Under the pieces are notes generated by a model. The model made no database searches, had not been told where the DNA came from, and worked only from the letters and a program-made list of their open reading frames with translations. This document shows, piece by piece, positions 34,659-42,640 of a stretch of DNA of 64,000 nucleotides. Position numbers and translations under genes: made by a program. Source of the DNA: JAPPHY01 sp034423135 (GTDB lineage Bacteria > Chloroflexota > Dehalococcoidia > Lucifugimonadales > UBA2985); contig DAOUJC010000021.1 of assembly GCA_034423135.1 (NCBI GenBank), forward strand, positions 89,126 through 153,125, in the 5' to 3' direction. The number at the start of each line of letters is the position of its first letter. The first letter of the stretch is position 1.

Positions 34659-34802
34659 CCCGCTCACGGTGAGCGAGTCGAAGCATTTGAGCGGGCCCGC
34701 AAGTGCGAGCGAAGTTCGCTCATCCCCTTCGACGGGCTCAGGGTGAGCGGACGATTCTCAGCCTCCGCTCATGGTGAGCGTGTCGAACCATGTAAGCGGA
34801 GG
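34659..34802. repeat. Three REP-like palindromic repeats upstream of metG
   Basis: Copies lie at 34659-34695, 34718-34750 and 34762-34802. The first and third are of the GGTGAGC-N-GTCGAA type, the middle one has CTTCGACGGGCTCAGGGTGAG. Outer arms are self-complementary. With copy B and the metG promoter they fill the 34554-34898 gap. Confidence 0.75.
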
Positions 34803-34855
34803 CGAACGCGCCGCGTTCAGTCGCCGCGCCCGCTTGCTATATGCCAATCTCACTT

Positions 34856-34866
34856 TGTGCTACAAT
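34856..34866 (+). promoter_or_regulatory. Extended -10 promoter of metG
   Basis: TGTGC precedes TACAAT (34861-34866), 32 bp before ATG 34899. A second TACAAT occurs shortly after. Confidence 0.4.
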
Positions 34867-34898
34867 GCACAAGCACTACGTACAATAGCCGATAGCCC

Positions 34899-36581
34899 AT
34901 GCCCGAACGCATACTCATAGGGGTCGCTTGGCCCTACGCAAACGGCCCGCTTCACATGGGCCACGTCGCCGGATGCTACCTTGCCGCGGACATCTTCGCC
35001 CGCTATCACCGCCTCAAGGGCAATGACGTCCTCATGGTGTCCGGCAGCGACCAGCACGGCACTCCCATCACCCTCCGCGCAGAGCAGGATGGCGTATCGC
35101 CGCAGGAGGTCGTCGACAAGTACCACTCGGATTTCCTGCGAACCTGGGACCGGCTGGGCATCTCGTTCGACCTGTTCACCACGACGGGAACCGACAACCA
35201 TCGAGAGGTGGTGCAGGACATATTCCTCTCTCTGCTGGACAAGGGCTACATCTACACGGACACCACGCCGCTTCCCTACTGCCACACCTGCCGGCGCTTC
35301 CTGCCGGATCGCTACGTGCAGGGCAAGTGCCCATTCTGCGACTGTACCGATGCACGCGGCGACCAGTGCGACGAGTGCGGCAAACCGCTGAACCCTGAGG
35401 ACCTCATCGACATCCAGTGCCGCATCACCGGCGACACCCCGGAGATTCGAGAGTCGGAGCATTTCTTCCTCCGGCTGAGCGCCTTTCAGGAGCAGCTTCT
35501 ATCGTGGGTGAGGGAGCAGCGCCACTGGCGGCCCAATGTGCTCAACTTCACCCAGCGCTACCTGGAGGACGGCCTGAAGGACCGCGCCATCTCACGCGAC
35601 CTGGAGTGGGGCGTACCACTGCCGGTACCCGGCTACGAAAGCAAGCGAATCTACGTGTGGTTCGAGGCCGTCATCGGTTACCTGTCCGCGTCAAAGGAGT
35701 GGGCCGCGCGCTGCGGTCGACCGGACGCGTGGCAGCCGTTCTGGGAAGGCGACGCCCGCGCCTACTACTTCATCGGCAAGGACAACATCCCGTTCCACAC
35801 CATCATCTGGCCGGCGATGCTGGCGGGCTACGGCGGGCTGGACCTCCCGTACGACGTGCCCGCGAACGAGTTCCTCAACCTGGAGGGCCGCCAGCTTTCC
35901 ACCAGCCGCAACTGGGCCGTGTGGGTCCCCGACTACCTGGACCGCTACGACCCCGACCCTCTGCGCTACTACATTGCGGTCACAATGCCGGAGACCAGCG
36001 ACTCCGACTTCTCCTGGCGCGACTTTGTGCGGCGCAACAACGATGAGCTGGTGGCCACGTTCGGCAACCTGGTGCACCGCGTCCTCACGCTCACGCATCG
36101 CAACTTCCAGGGAAGCGTCCCGCAGCCGGGCGAGCTTGAGGAATCGTCGCGCGAGATGCTGGCCAAGGCTGAGCACACCCTGACCGCCGTCGGTGACAGC
36201 CTGCACGCCTGCCACTTCCGCGCCGCGCTGGGGTATGCCATGTCGCTGGCGCAGGAGGCCAACCGCTACATCGACCAGCGCGAACCCTGGCGGACTGCCC
36301 GGACCGACCCCGCGGCCACTGCCAACACTCTGTGGGTCTTGCTGTCCGTCATCAACTGCCTGAAGACGGCGCTGCTCCCCTTCCTGCCGTTCAGCTCGCA
36401 GAAGCTTCACGCCCTGCTGGGCTTCTCAGGCGACGTTGCCGATGGAGGCTGGAGCTGGGACGGCTCGCCAGACTCGATGCCGCCAGGGCAGGCGTTGCCC
36501 GCGCCTGCACCCCTCTTCGCCAAGCTGGACGATGACGTCGTCGCCGCCGAGATAGAGCGCCTGGGCCAGGCGCAGGTCTGA
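34899..36581 (+). CDS. metG: Methionyl-tRNA synthetase
   Basis: This class I synthetase of 560 residues has the HIGH-type motif PYANGPLHMGHVAG near residue 12 and SGSDQHGTPI. The four-Cys zinc knuckles are at CHTCRRFLPDRYVQGKCPFC and CDECGKPL. WFEAVIGYLSASKEW and FIGKDNIPFHTIIWPAMLAG follow. The KMSKS-type loop reads RQLSTSRNWAVWV, a variant without the canonical lysines that is seen in some other MetG proteins. The anticodon-binding helical domain follows, but there is no C-terminal EMAP/tRNA-binding domain. The polyprenyl synthase gene starts 6 nt after the stop. Confidence 0.97.
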   Translation: MPERILIGVAWPYANGPLHMGHVAGCYLAADIFARYHRLKGNDVLMVSGSDQHGTPITLRAEQDGVSPQEVVDKYHSDFLRTWDRLGISFDLFTTTGTDNHREVVQDIFLSLLDKGYIYTDTTPLPYCHTCRRFLPDRYVQGKCPFCDCTDARGDQCDECGKPLNPEDLIDIQCRITGDTPEIRESEHFFLRLSAFQEQLLSWVREQRHWRPNVLNFTQRYLEDGLKDRAISRDLEWGVPLPVPGYESKRIYVWFEAVIGYLSASKEWAARCGRPDAWQPFWEGDARAYYFIGKDNIPFHTIIWPAMLAGYGGLDLPYDVPANEFLNLEGRQLSTSRNWAVWVPDYLDRYDPDPLRYYIAVTMPETSDSDFSWRDFVRRNNDELVATFGNLVHRVLTLTHRNFQGSVPQPGELEESSREMLAKAEHTLTAVGDSLHACHFRAALGYAMSLAQEANRYIDQREPWRTARTDPAATANTLWVLLSVINCLKTALLPFLPFSSQKLHALLGFSGDVADGGWSWDGSPDSMPPGQALPAPAPLFAKLDDDVVAAEIERLGQAQV

Positions 36582-36587
36582 GAGGAC

Positions 36588-37571
36588 ATGGTGTTGAACG
36601 TAACAGATCTGTACACTCCAATTCAGGCGGAGCTGCTGGACGTGGAGCACCGCCTGGAAAGCGTCTGGAAGCGCGGATCGAGCAACGGCCCGGAGCTGCT
36701 GAACGGCATCCTGGGTCACGTGCTGGAGACGCCGGGCAAGCGGACCCGCCCCGCCATCACGATCCTGGCCTCCAGGTTCCACCCGCACGACCACGAGCTG
36801 CCGCAGATCATGGCTACGGCCGTCGAGCTCCTGCACATCGCCACGCTGGTACACGACGATACGGTGGACAACTCGCCGGTGCGCCGCGGCAAGGCCACGG
36901 TCAGCAGCCGGTGGGGCAAGAACGTGGCGGTGCTGGTGGGCGACTACGTCTTCGCAACGTCCGCCACCTTCGTCTGTGACACCAAGAATGTCCGCGTCAT
37001 ACGTCGCTTCTCGGAGACCATCATGGAGCTCTCCAAGGGCGAGCTTACCGAGATATTCGCCGCGTTCGATCCCGGCTTCAGCCGCGAGCAGTACTGGGAG
37101 CGCATCTACGAGAAGACGGCCTCCCTCTTCTCCACCGCCGCCGAGTCCGGCGCCGTCCTGAGCGGCGCGCCGGAGGAGCTGGTCCAGTGCCTCAAAGCCT
37201 ACGGCCACAACCTCGGCATGGCCTTCCAGATTGTCGACGACGTACTGGACTTCGAGGGCACGCAGGAGGAGTTCGGCAAGCCCGTTGGCAACGACCTGCT
37301 GCAGGGCACGCTCACGCTGCCGACACTGCTGCTGATGGAGCGGTACCCGGACGACAACCCCGTGGCGACGCTGTTCCGCAACGGCGAGGGCGACGGCAAT
37401 CTGCAGCGCGCCGTCGAGATGGTGCAGAACTCAGGCATCATCACGGACGCCACGTCGATAGCTGCGGACTTCTCCCGCCGGGCCATCGAGGCTCTGGACC
37501 CGCTGCCGGACAACACGTACAAGCGCTCACTCGTGGAGCTTGCGCGCTACGTAATGGAGCGTAGGCGGTAG
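36588..37571 (+). CDS. Polyprenyl diphosphate synthase (long-chain trans-prenyltransferase)
   Basis: This all-helical prenyltransferase of 327 residues elongates isoprenoid diphosphates, probably for quinone side chains. The first Asp-rich motif is LLHIATLVHDDTVDNSPVRR, the second is GMAFQIVDDVLDFEGTQEEF. GKRTRPAITILAS and GNDLLQGTLTLPTLLLMERY are also typical. The product chain length cannot be read reliably from sequence. It is likely cotranscribed with metG. Confidence 0.93.
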   Translation: MVLNVTDLYTPIQAELLDVEHRLESVWKRGSSNGPELLNGILGHVLETPGKRTRPAITILASRFHPHDHELPQIMATAVELLHIATLVHDDTVDNSPVRRGKATVSSRWGKNVAVLVGDYVFATSATFVCDTKNVRVIRRFSETIMELSKGELTEIFAAFDPGFSREQYWERIYEKTASLFSTAAESGAVLSGAPEELVQCLKAYGHNLGMAFQIVDDVLDFEGTQEEFGKPVGNDLLQGTLTLPTLLLMERYPDDNPVATLFRNGEGDGNLQRAVEMVQNSGIITDATSIAADFSRRAIEALDPLPDNTYKRSLVELARYVMERRR

Positions 37572-37603
37572 GGCGGCTGTAAACGCGGAAACGGACAGTG
37601 CCG

Positions 37604-38434
37604 ATGACCAGCCGCAACACACCACCACTTGAAATCGTCACCACACCAACCGAGCGCTGGCTTCGGGACAGCCTCAAGACTTGTCAGTCTAGACTATTGG
37701 TGGCCAGCCCTTACGTCAACAGTGCTTTTGCCCAAGTCTTGGACGAAGTCTCTTCCTCCGTAAAGACTACGCTGGTAACCAAGACTGACCTCCGGGATTT
37801 CGCTATGGGCTCATCCAAACTTGAGACCCTATGTGACCTTGCGGACAATGGCGTGCGCATCCTGAGTCTTTCAGGACTTCACGCAAAAGTCTACGTCCTT
37901 GACCGACACCGGGCGCTCATCACGTCCGCCAACGCTACCTGGTCTGGGATGCAAAGCAATTGGGAGTGTGGTGTGGCGATCAGTCAAAGGACCGCCGTTA
38001 GGCGGGTGGCCAGGCTCGTTCTCTCTGGATTCGGCGCGGACAGCCCACCGAGGGAGTTCAGCGCGCACGCCTTGACGCAGCTGCGGCCGCACGTCGATGC
38101 TCTGCGCTCTACGATGCCGTCCATCCCTTCTGTCAAGGTGCCGGACACGCCCGAGGCCCTACAGGACACTCCTTTCCAGCTAAATGACGACCGAAAGTTT
38201 GTCAACAGTTTCTCCGGCTGGACTGGCCTTACTCTGGAGTACGTACTGAGCTTGTCCAGTGACTCCTTTACGCTGGGTGAGGTATATGCGGGCTTCACAC
38301 CGGTGGCGGAGCGGCGTTACCCAAGAAATAAGCACGTACCGGACAAAATCCGGCAACAGCTTCAGCGCCTGCGACAGCTTGGCTTGGTAGAATTCCTAGG
38401 CAATGGCGAGTACCGCAGAACGGTGAAACATTAG
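37604..38434 (+). CDS. PLD-superfamily nuclease with C-terminal Dam-replacing-type HTH
   Basis: This protein of about 276 residues has an N-terminal phospholipase D-fold region with one HKD-type motif, GLHAKVYVLDRHRALITSAN (H-x-K-x4-D). The C-terminal 60 residues (FTLGEVYAGF, then KIRQQLQRLRQLGLVEFLG) resemble the winged-helix domain of Dam-replacing restriction enzymes. One HKD per chain suggests a dimeric nuclease, as in BfiI-type enzymes. No methyltransferase is adjacent. Base composition is lower in GC than metG upstream, so it looks acquired. A paralogue with the same layout lies between pheS and pheT (56432). GTG 37598 is an alternative start. Confidence 0.75.
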   Translation: MTSRNTPPLEIVTTPTERWLRDSLKTCQSRLLVASPYVNSAFAQVLDEVSSSVKTTLVTKTDLRDFAMGSSKLETLCDLADNGVRILSLSGLHAKVYVLDRHRALITSANATWSGMQSNWECGVAISQRTAVRRVARLVLSGFGADSPPREFSAHALTQLRPHVDALRSTMPSIPSVKVPDTPEALQDTPFQLNDDRKFVNSFSGWTGLTLEYVLSLSSDSFTLGEVYAGFTPVAERRYPRNKHVPDKIRQQLQRLRQLGLVEFLGNGEYRRTVKH

Positions 38435-38451
38435 TTGAAGAGTGTAGGATT

Positions 38452-38709
38452 CTAGTTGACCGAGAATCCTGGTTTGCTCCAAGCTACTGGCTTGGCTCCA
38501 TTGGGCACCTTATCCAGATTACTGCCTGCCCCACTGACGGCTCGCATCTCAATGTAAACGGCAGTCTCTCTATCTTGCGGCAGAATACGTGCCAGAAAAA
38601 CCCGTTCCCCCTCCTCGCCTGCGCAAAGTTCCCAAGTCTCCACTTCTTCCACTTCGTCCAAGCTCTCCCAATTGGCCACCGCTTCTTGAATGAGGTCGAA
38701 TTCATCCAT
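38452..38709 (-). CDS. Small acidic hypothetical protein
   Basis: This 85-residue frame starts at ATG 38709 with AGGGAGG nine bases upstream. It is acidic at the N-terminus (MDEFDLIQEAVANWESLDEV) and has no family I recognise. It follows the PLD-HTH gene convergently with a gap of 17 bp and shares its lower GC, so both may have arrived together. A longer frame upstream runs into the amidohydrolase 3' end and is probably not used. Confidence 0.6.
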   Translation of the reverse strand: MDEFDLIQEAVANWESLDEVEEVETWELCAGEEGERVFLARILPQDRETAVYIEMRAVSGAGSNLDKVPNGAKPVAWSKPGFSVN

Positions 38710-38765
38710 AGTTTCTAGCCTCCCTAAGCGTTCTACATCTGACACAATGGTGATACCTGCACTTG

Positions 38766-40319
38766 CTAACGAGCGTCCCACGCCACGCGGCCGCCAGCAA
38801 CCGTCATTAACACCTTCGTGTCCCTGATCTCTGCCGCGTCAATTGCCGTTAGGTCGCGGTCCAGCAGCGCCAGGTCCGCACGCTTGCCCGTCGCTATCGA
38901 GCCGAGGACGTGGTCTTGCGCGCCGGCACATGCACTGTCAAGCGTATGCATGCGCAATACAGTGTGTGCGTCTACCGCCTCGTTCGGAAGCAGCGCCGCT
39001 CCGCTCGACGACCTGCGCGTGACCGCCGCGTATACGCCGTCCAGCGGGTTCAACGCAGCCACCGGCGCATCCGATCCGACGCCCACCCTCACGCCTCTCG
39101 CACGCAGCGAGCCTATGGTATACAGCCACGGCTGCCTCTGCTCGTCTACCTCGGCCAGGTACCTGTCGCCGTGATGGTAGATGAACCCAGGCTGCGTCAC
39201 GACCGTGATGCCGCAGCCAGCCAGCCGGTCGGCCAGCCACGGCGGGCACTCCGAGCAGTGCTCTATCCGATGCCTCAGGGCCGATGTGCTCCCCTGCCCC
39301 AGCCGGCAGATCGCCTCGACCGCTGCCTCCACGGCCTCCAACTCCACCGCGTGTATGGCCACAGGGAACCCGCTCCGAGCGGCGCTCTCGACCATACCGG
39401 CAAGCTCCTCCATCGACGGACTCAGCGAGCCGGTCGTCATCGTCAGCATGATCTTGGCCGCGCCCATGCGCATGCCGTCTCGCTCGCATCCGAACGCGAA
39501 CCCCTCTCGCAGGAATTCAGGCAAGTGCGCCGCGCCCGCCATGAGCGTAACCTCCGGCTTCAGGAGGCCCCGCTCCCGGATTTCCTTGAACAACCTCCAT
39601 CGCTCAGGCGTGTTGGTGTGAGTTGCGTCCTGCAGGGACGTGATCCCCATTGACAGGCACTGCACGTTGAAGAGCCGGATGCCCTCGTACAGCTCCTCAC
39701 GCGTGAGCGGCGGTACGACGCCGTCCAGGTAGCCGCCCATCTCCAGCAGCAGCCCTGTGGGCTCGCCCGTATCCGGGTCCCTCTCGATGACTCCGTCGAC
39801 GGGGTCGGCGGTGTCCGCACGAATGCCCGCCAGCTCCAGCGCGCGCGTGTTGAGCACGTGCGCGTGCCCCGAGCGGTGCAACAGCCTGACGGGCCTGTCC
39901 GGCACGGCGGCGTCCAGGTCGTGGCGATTCAGGTGACGCCTCTCGCGAAGGTAGAACTCGTTGTAGCCTGCGCCGCGAATCCACGCGCCCGGCGGCGTCA
40001 CAGCAGCGCGCTGCCTGAGCCGCTCGCCAATCTCCTCCACTGACGAGACAGCCCCCGGCGAGCAGTCAATTGCAAGGAGCGCGGACGCAGTAGCCAGCAC
40101 GTGACAGTGGGCGTCATGGAAGCCGGGAATGAGTGTGCCGCCCTCGCAATCGATAGCCTTGACGCCCTGCCGGCCGAGGAGCTCGCGCGGAGGGTCTCCC
40201 CTGCCCACCTCCGCTATGCGGCCGTCCGCAACCGCCACCCACGAGGCGCGAGGCAATGACGGCTCAAGCGTGATGATGTTTGCGTTGTATAGCAGCAGCG
40301 ATGGTGGCTGCGAGGACAT
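38766..40319 (-). CDS. Amidohydrolase family protein (YtcJ-like)
   Basis: This protein of about 517 residues from the metal-dependent amidohydrolase superfamily is of the YtcJ/Amidohydro_3 type. Metal-site residues appear in GGTLIPGFHDAHCHV, VAIHAVELEAVEAAV, LRHRIEHCSECPPWLADRLA and GVRVGVGSDAPVAALNPLDG. The C-terminal beta-sandwich reads GSIATGKRADLALLDRDLTA. The substrate is not predictable. ATG 40319 is chosen; a TTG at 40349 is in frame. The gene follows lipA on the same strand. Confidence 0.9.
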   Translation of the reverse strand: MSSQPPSLLLYNANIITLEPSLPRASWVAVADGRIAEVGRGDPPRELLGRQGVKAIDCEGGTLIPGFHDAHCHVLATASALLAIDCSPGAVSSVEEIGERLRQRAAVTPPGAWIRGAGYNEFYLRERRHLNRHDLDAAVPDRPVRLLHRSGHAHVLNTRALELAGIRADTADPVDGVIERDPDTGEPTGLLLEMGGYLDGVVPPLTREELYEGIRLFNVQCLSMGITSLQDATHTNTPERWRLFKEIRERGLLKPEVTLMAGAAHLPEFLREGFAFGCERDGMRMGAAKIMLTMTTGSLSPSMEELAGMVESAARSGFPVAIHAVELEAVEAAVEAICRLGQGSTSALRHRIEHCSECPPWLADRLAGCGITVVTQPGFIYHHGDRYLAEVDEQRQPWLYTIGSLRARGVRVGVGSDAPVAALNPLDGVYAAVTRRSSSGAALLPNEAVDAHTVLRMHTLDSACAGAQDHVLGSIATGKRADLALLDRDLTAIDAAEIRDTKVLMTVAGGRVAWDAR

Positions 40320-40360
40320 GGCAAGCTGTGGACGGTCGTCGTGGGTCAACGACGGCTGGG

Positions 40361-41251
40361 CTACCGCCGGGCCGCGGCGGACTGCTCGTCGGCGTGATAT
40401 GAGCTGCGCACAAGGGGGCCGGACGCCACGTGGCGGAAGCCCAGGCGTTCGCCCTCAATCCGCAACTCGTCGAACTCCTGGGGCGTGTAGAATCTGTCCA
40501 GCACGCGGTGCTTCGATGAAGGCCGCAGGTACTGCCCGATGGTCAGCAGGTCACAGTCCACCGAGCGCAGGTCCCGCATGGTCTGGACAATCTCGTGCCA
40601 CTCCTCGCCCAGGCCAACCATCATGCCGGACTTGGTCACGGCGTCCGGGTCAATCTCCTTTGCCCTGGCCAGCAGCTCCAGCGACTGGTGATAGTCACCC
40701 TTGGGGCGCACGGAGTGGAATACCCGCTCGACGGTCTCGATGTTGTGGTTGAGCACGTCCGGCTCGGCGTTCATCACCGTGCGGAGCGCCTCCTCCGAGC
40801 CCTCGAAGTCCGGGATCAGCACCTCAACCTCGCAGCCGGGCACCCTCCGCCGAATCTGCCGGATGCACTCCGCGAAGATGAAGGCGCCGCCGTCCGCCAG
40901 GTCGTCACGGTTGACCGACGTGATAACGCAGTACCGCAGGGCAAGTCTCTCGACGACCCGCGCGAGTCTCACTGGCTCCTGCAGGTCCAGCCCGAGCGGC
41001 CTGCCGGTGGTTACGGCGCAGTAGTGGCAGCGGCGTGTGCAGATGTCGCCGAGGATCATGAAGGTGGCGCTCCGCCGCTCCCAGCACTCGCCAATGTTTG
41101 GGCAGCGCGCCTCCTCGCACACGGTGTGCAGGCTGCTGTCGCGGAGCAGACCTTCAAGCTCGCGGTAGTTGTCGCCGCCCGGCATGGGCACCTTGAACCA
41201 CGGCGGCAAACGCCTGCGCGGGGCCTCTTCGAGGGTAATCTGCAAGGACAT
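40361..41251 (-). CDS. lipA: Lipoyl synthase
   Basis: This 296-residue radical SAM enzyme inserts two sulfurs into octanoyl groups on GcvH and 2-oxoacid dehydrogenases. The auxiliary cluster ligands are in CEEARCPNIGECW (C-x4-C-x5-C), the radical SAM cluster in CTRRCHYCAV (C-x3-C-x2-C). FNHNIETV-type sequence appears as DVLNHNIETVERVF, and the ending FRHVASGPLVRSSYHAD is standard. ATG 41251 matches the usual start; the frame extends further upstream. The gcvH target is encoded 9 kb away in this window. Confidence 0.97.
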   Translation of the reverse strand: MSLQITLEEAPRRRLPPWFKVPMPGGDNYRELEGLLRDSSLHTVCEEARCPNIGECWERRSATFMILGDICTRRCHYCAVTTGRPLGLDLQEPVRLARVVERLALRYCVITSVNRDDLADGGAFIFAECIRQIRRRVPGCEVEVLIPDFEGSEEALRTVMNAEPDVLNHNIETVERVFHSVRPKGDYHQSLELLARAKEIDPDAVTKSGMMVGLGEEWHEIVQTMRDLRSVDCDLLTIGQYLRPSSKHRVLDRFYTPQEFDELRIEGERLGFRHVASGPLVRSSYHADEQSAAARR

Positions 41252-41328
41252 TTGAAGACATGATAACAGATTCGATTGACGGCTGTCCTGCGCCGCGACG
41301 GTGACCCTCATCGCAAGGTCGATTCATG

Positions 41329-41357
41329 TTGACCGACCAATCTCATAAAGCTATAAT
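41329..41357 (+). promoter_or_regulatory. Strong promoter of the desulforedoxin-like genes
   Basis: TTGACC at 41329-41334 and TATAAT at 41352-41357 are separated by exactly 17 bp. Confidence 0.7.
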
Positions 41358-41386
41358 GGCTCAATCCTATACTCAGGGGGGTTGAG

Positions 41387-41503
41387 TTGGCCAACGAGTC
41401 CGGTAAGAGGTATTCCTGCAAGCACTGCGGCGTTGAGCTCATTGTCACTACCGCAGGCGATGGCACCATGAACTGCTGCGGCGAACCCATCCCGCAGAAG
41501 TAG
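41387..41503 (+). CDS. Desulforedoxin-like mini-protein 1
   Basis: This 38-residue product starts at TTG 41387 behind a G-rich ribosome site: LANESGKRYSCKHCGVELIV, then GDGTMNCCGEPIP. The CxxC and CC ligand pattern, the GTxxCCGE loop and the length match desulforedoxin from Desulfovibrio gigas (36 residues, starting ANEGD). It would bind one iron with four cysteines per chain and dimerise. The family also forms the N-terminal domain of desulfoferrodoxin. A near-consensus promoter precedes it, and a paralogue follows 64 bp later. Its electron partner is unknown; peroxide or superoxide defence is a guess from family context. Confidence 0.8.
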   Translation: MANESGKRYSCKHCGVELIVTTAGDGTMNCCGEPIPQK

Positions 41504-41567
41504 GCAACTCAACGCTAATCCTCTCTCACTACCGGCCCGCAATGAGGGCGGCGCAGGAGGTTTCTTC

Positions 41568-41711
41568 ATGGCAAACGAGCTCGGCAAGCGATATCAGTGC
41601 GAGACCTGCGGCATGATTGCTCTATGCACCAAGGCCGGCGAAGGGCCGGTAACGTGCTGCGAGAAGGAAATGGCGTTGCAGGATGCTCGCAGGCTCCCTT
41701 CATCTGACTAA
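41568..41711 (+). CDS. Desulforedoxin-like mini-protein 2
   Basis: This 47-residue paralogue starts at ATG 41568 with GGAGG seven bases upstream: MANELGKRYQCETCGMIALC, then GEGPVTCCEKEMALQD. The four ligand cysteines (C-x2-C and CC) are kept, with one extra Cys at residue 20 and a ten-residue tail. The glycine of CCG is replaced by Glu (CCE). It may be an alternate electron carrier or a metal sensor form. It shares the transcript of the first copy. Confidence 0.78.
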   Translation: MANELGKRYQCETCGMIALCTKAGEGPVTCCEKEMALQDARRLPSSD

Positions 41712-41822
41712 CTCCAGGCTCCACCACTCTCGTCTCCACAGGGACTCACCCCGCGCTCTCTGGAGAGGCCCCGCAGCGAGACTCACCAATCCCGGGGCTT
41801 CCAGCCTCCACAGGAGACTCCC

Positions 41823-42599
41823 TTGAGCAAGCTAATCGAACGCCTGGAGAAGGTGGGCACCGTCGCGCCCGCTCCCATGGGCTTCGCCGCGAGCCGCGCA
41901 CCCGAACGCGCCCCGGCCCTTCTCATGCTCTCCCTCTCCGGCGCAAAGGACGCCGCTCCCGACTCTCAGACCGACGGCTTCATCATCTCCGCTCCAAAGG
42001 CCTCCAACGCGCAGCTGAAGGCAGCTCGCAAGGCGATGGGCGACAAGCTATGGGGACTCTGGCCTGACGCCGCCACCGGCCTCTCGCTGGACGATGTCAA
42101 GGAACAGGGCGCCGACTTTGTGGTGTTCTCCAGCGTGGACACCCCCTCCGAGCTCTTGGCGGACGAGGACATCGGGCGGTTATTCGTAATCCCCGTCGAG
42201 CTTCCGGAGGAGTTGGGCCACTCAATGGAGGAGTTTCCAGTGGACGCCGTGGTGATCTCCGGCCTCGAGAACGCGTCGCCGCTCACCGTCAAGGCGCTGA
42301 TGCAGGTGAGGGCCGTCAGGGACTTCGTACCCAGGCCACTGCTGCTACTGCGCGCCAAGCCGCTGAGTCGCGGCGAGCTCGTCGTGCTGCAGGACGTTGG
42401 ACTGCAGGGTGTGGTGGTCGACGCCTCCAATGTGGGCGCGGAGGACGCGGCGCGCATGGCGGAGGACATCAAGGGCCTTCCCCCGCGCCGGCAGAAGCGA
42501 GACAGCCCCGGCGCTCTTCTGCCGCGCATGTCATCGGGATCACCCGCATTGCATCAGCATGATGATGATGATGACGATGAGGAGGACGATTTCGACTGA
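41823..42599 (+). CDS. Conserved hypothetical protein with acidic C-terminal tail
   Basis: This protein of 258 residues starts at TTG 41823 with AGGAG upstream. Alternating beta and alpha segments (ADFVVFSSVDTPSELLAD, GRLFVIPVELPEELGH, VDAVVISGLENASPLTVKAL, LLLLRAKPLSRGELVVLQDV, GLQGVVVDASN) suggest a TIM-barrel-like or Rossmann-like fold, but I cannot name a family. The C-terminus is a run of Asp/Glu (HQHDDDDDDEEDDFD). It lies between the desulforedoxins and an MFS transporter on the same strand. Confidence 0.75.
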   Translation: MSKLIERLEKVGTVAPAPMGFAASRAPERAPALLMLSLSGAKDAAPDSQTDGFIISAPKASNAQLKAARKAMGDKLWGLWPDAATGLSLDDVKEQGADFVVFSSVDTPSELLADEDIGRLFVIPVELPEELGHSMEEFPVDAVVISGLENASPLTVKALMQVRAVRDFVPRPLLLLRAKPLSRGELVVLQDVGLQGVVVDASNVGAEDAARMAEDIKGLPPRRQKRDSPGALLPRMSSGSPALHQHDDDDDDEEDDFD

Positions 42600-42640
42600 T
42601 CCCGCCTCCCAAGGGCAGGTAGCGCGCAGGGTGCTGAAGA

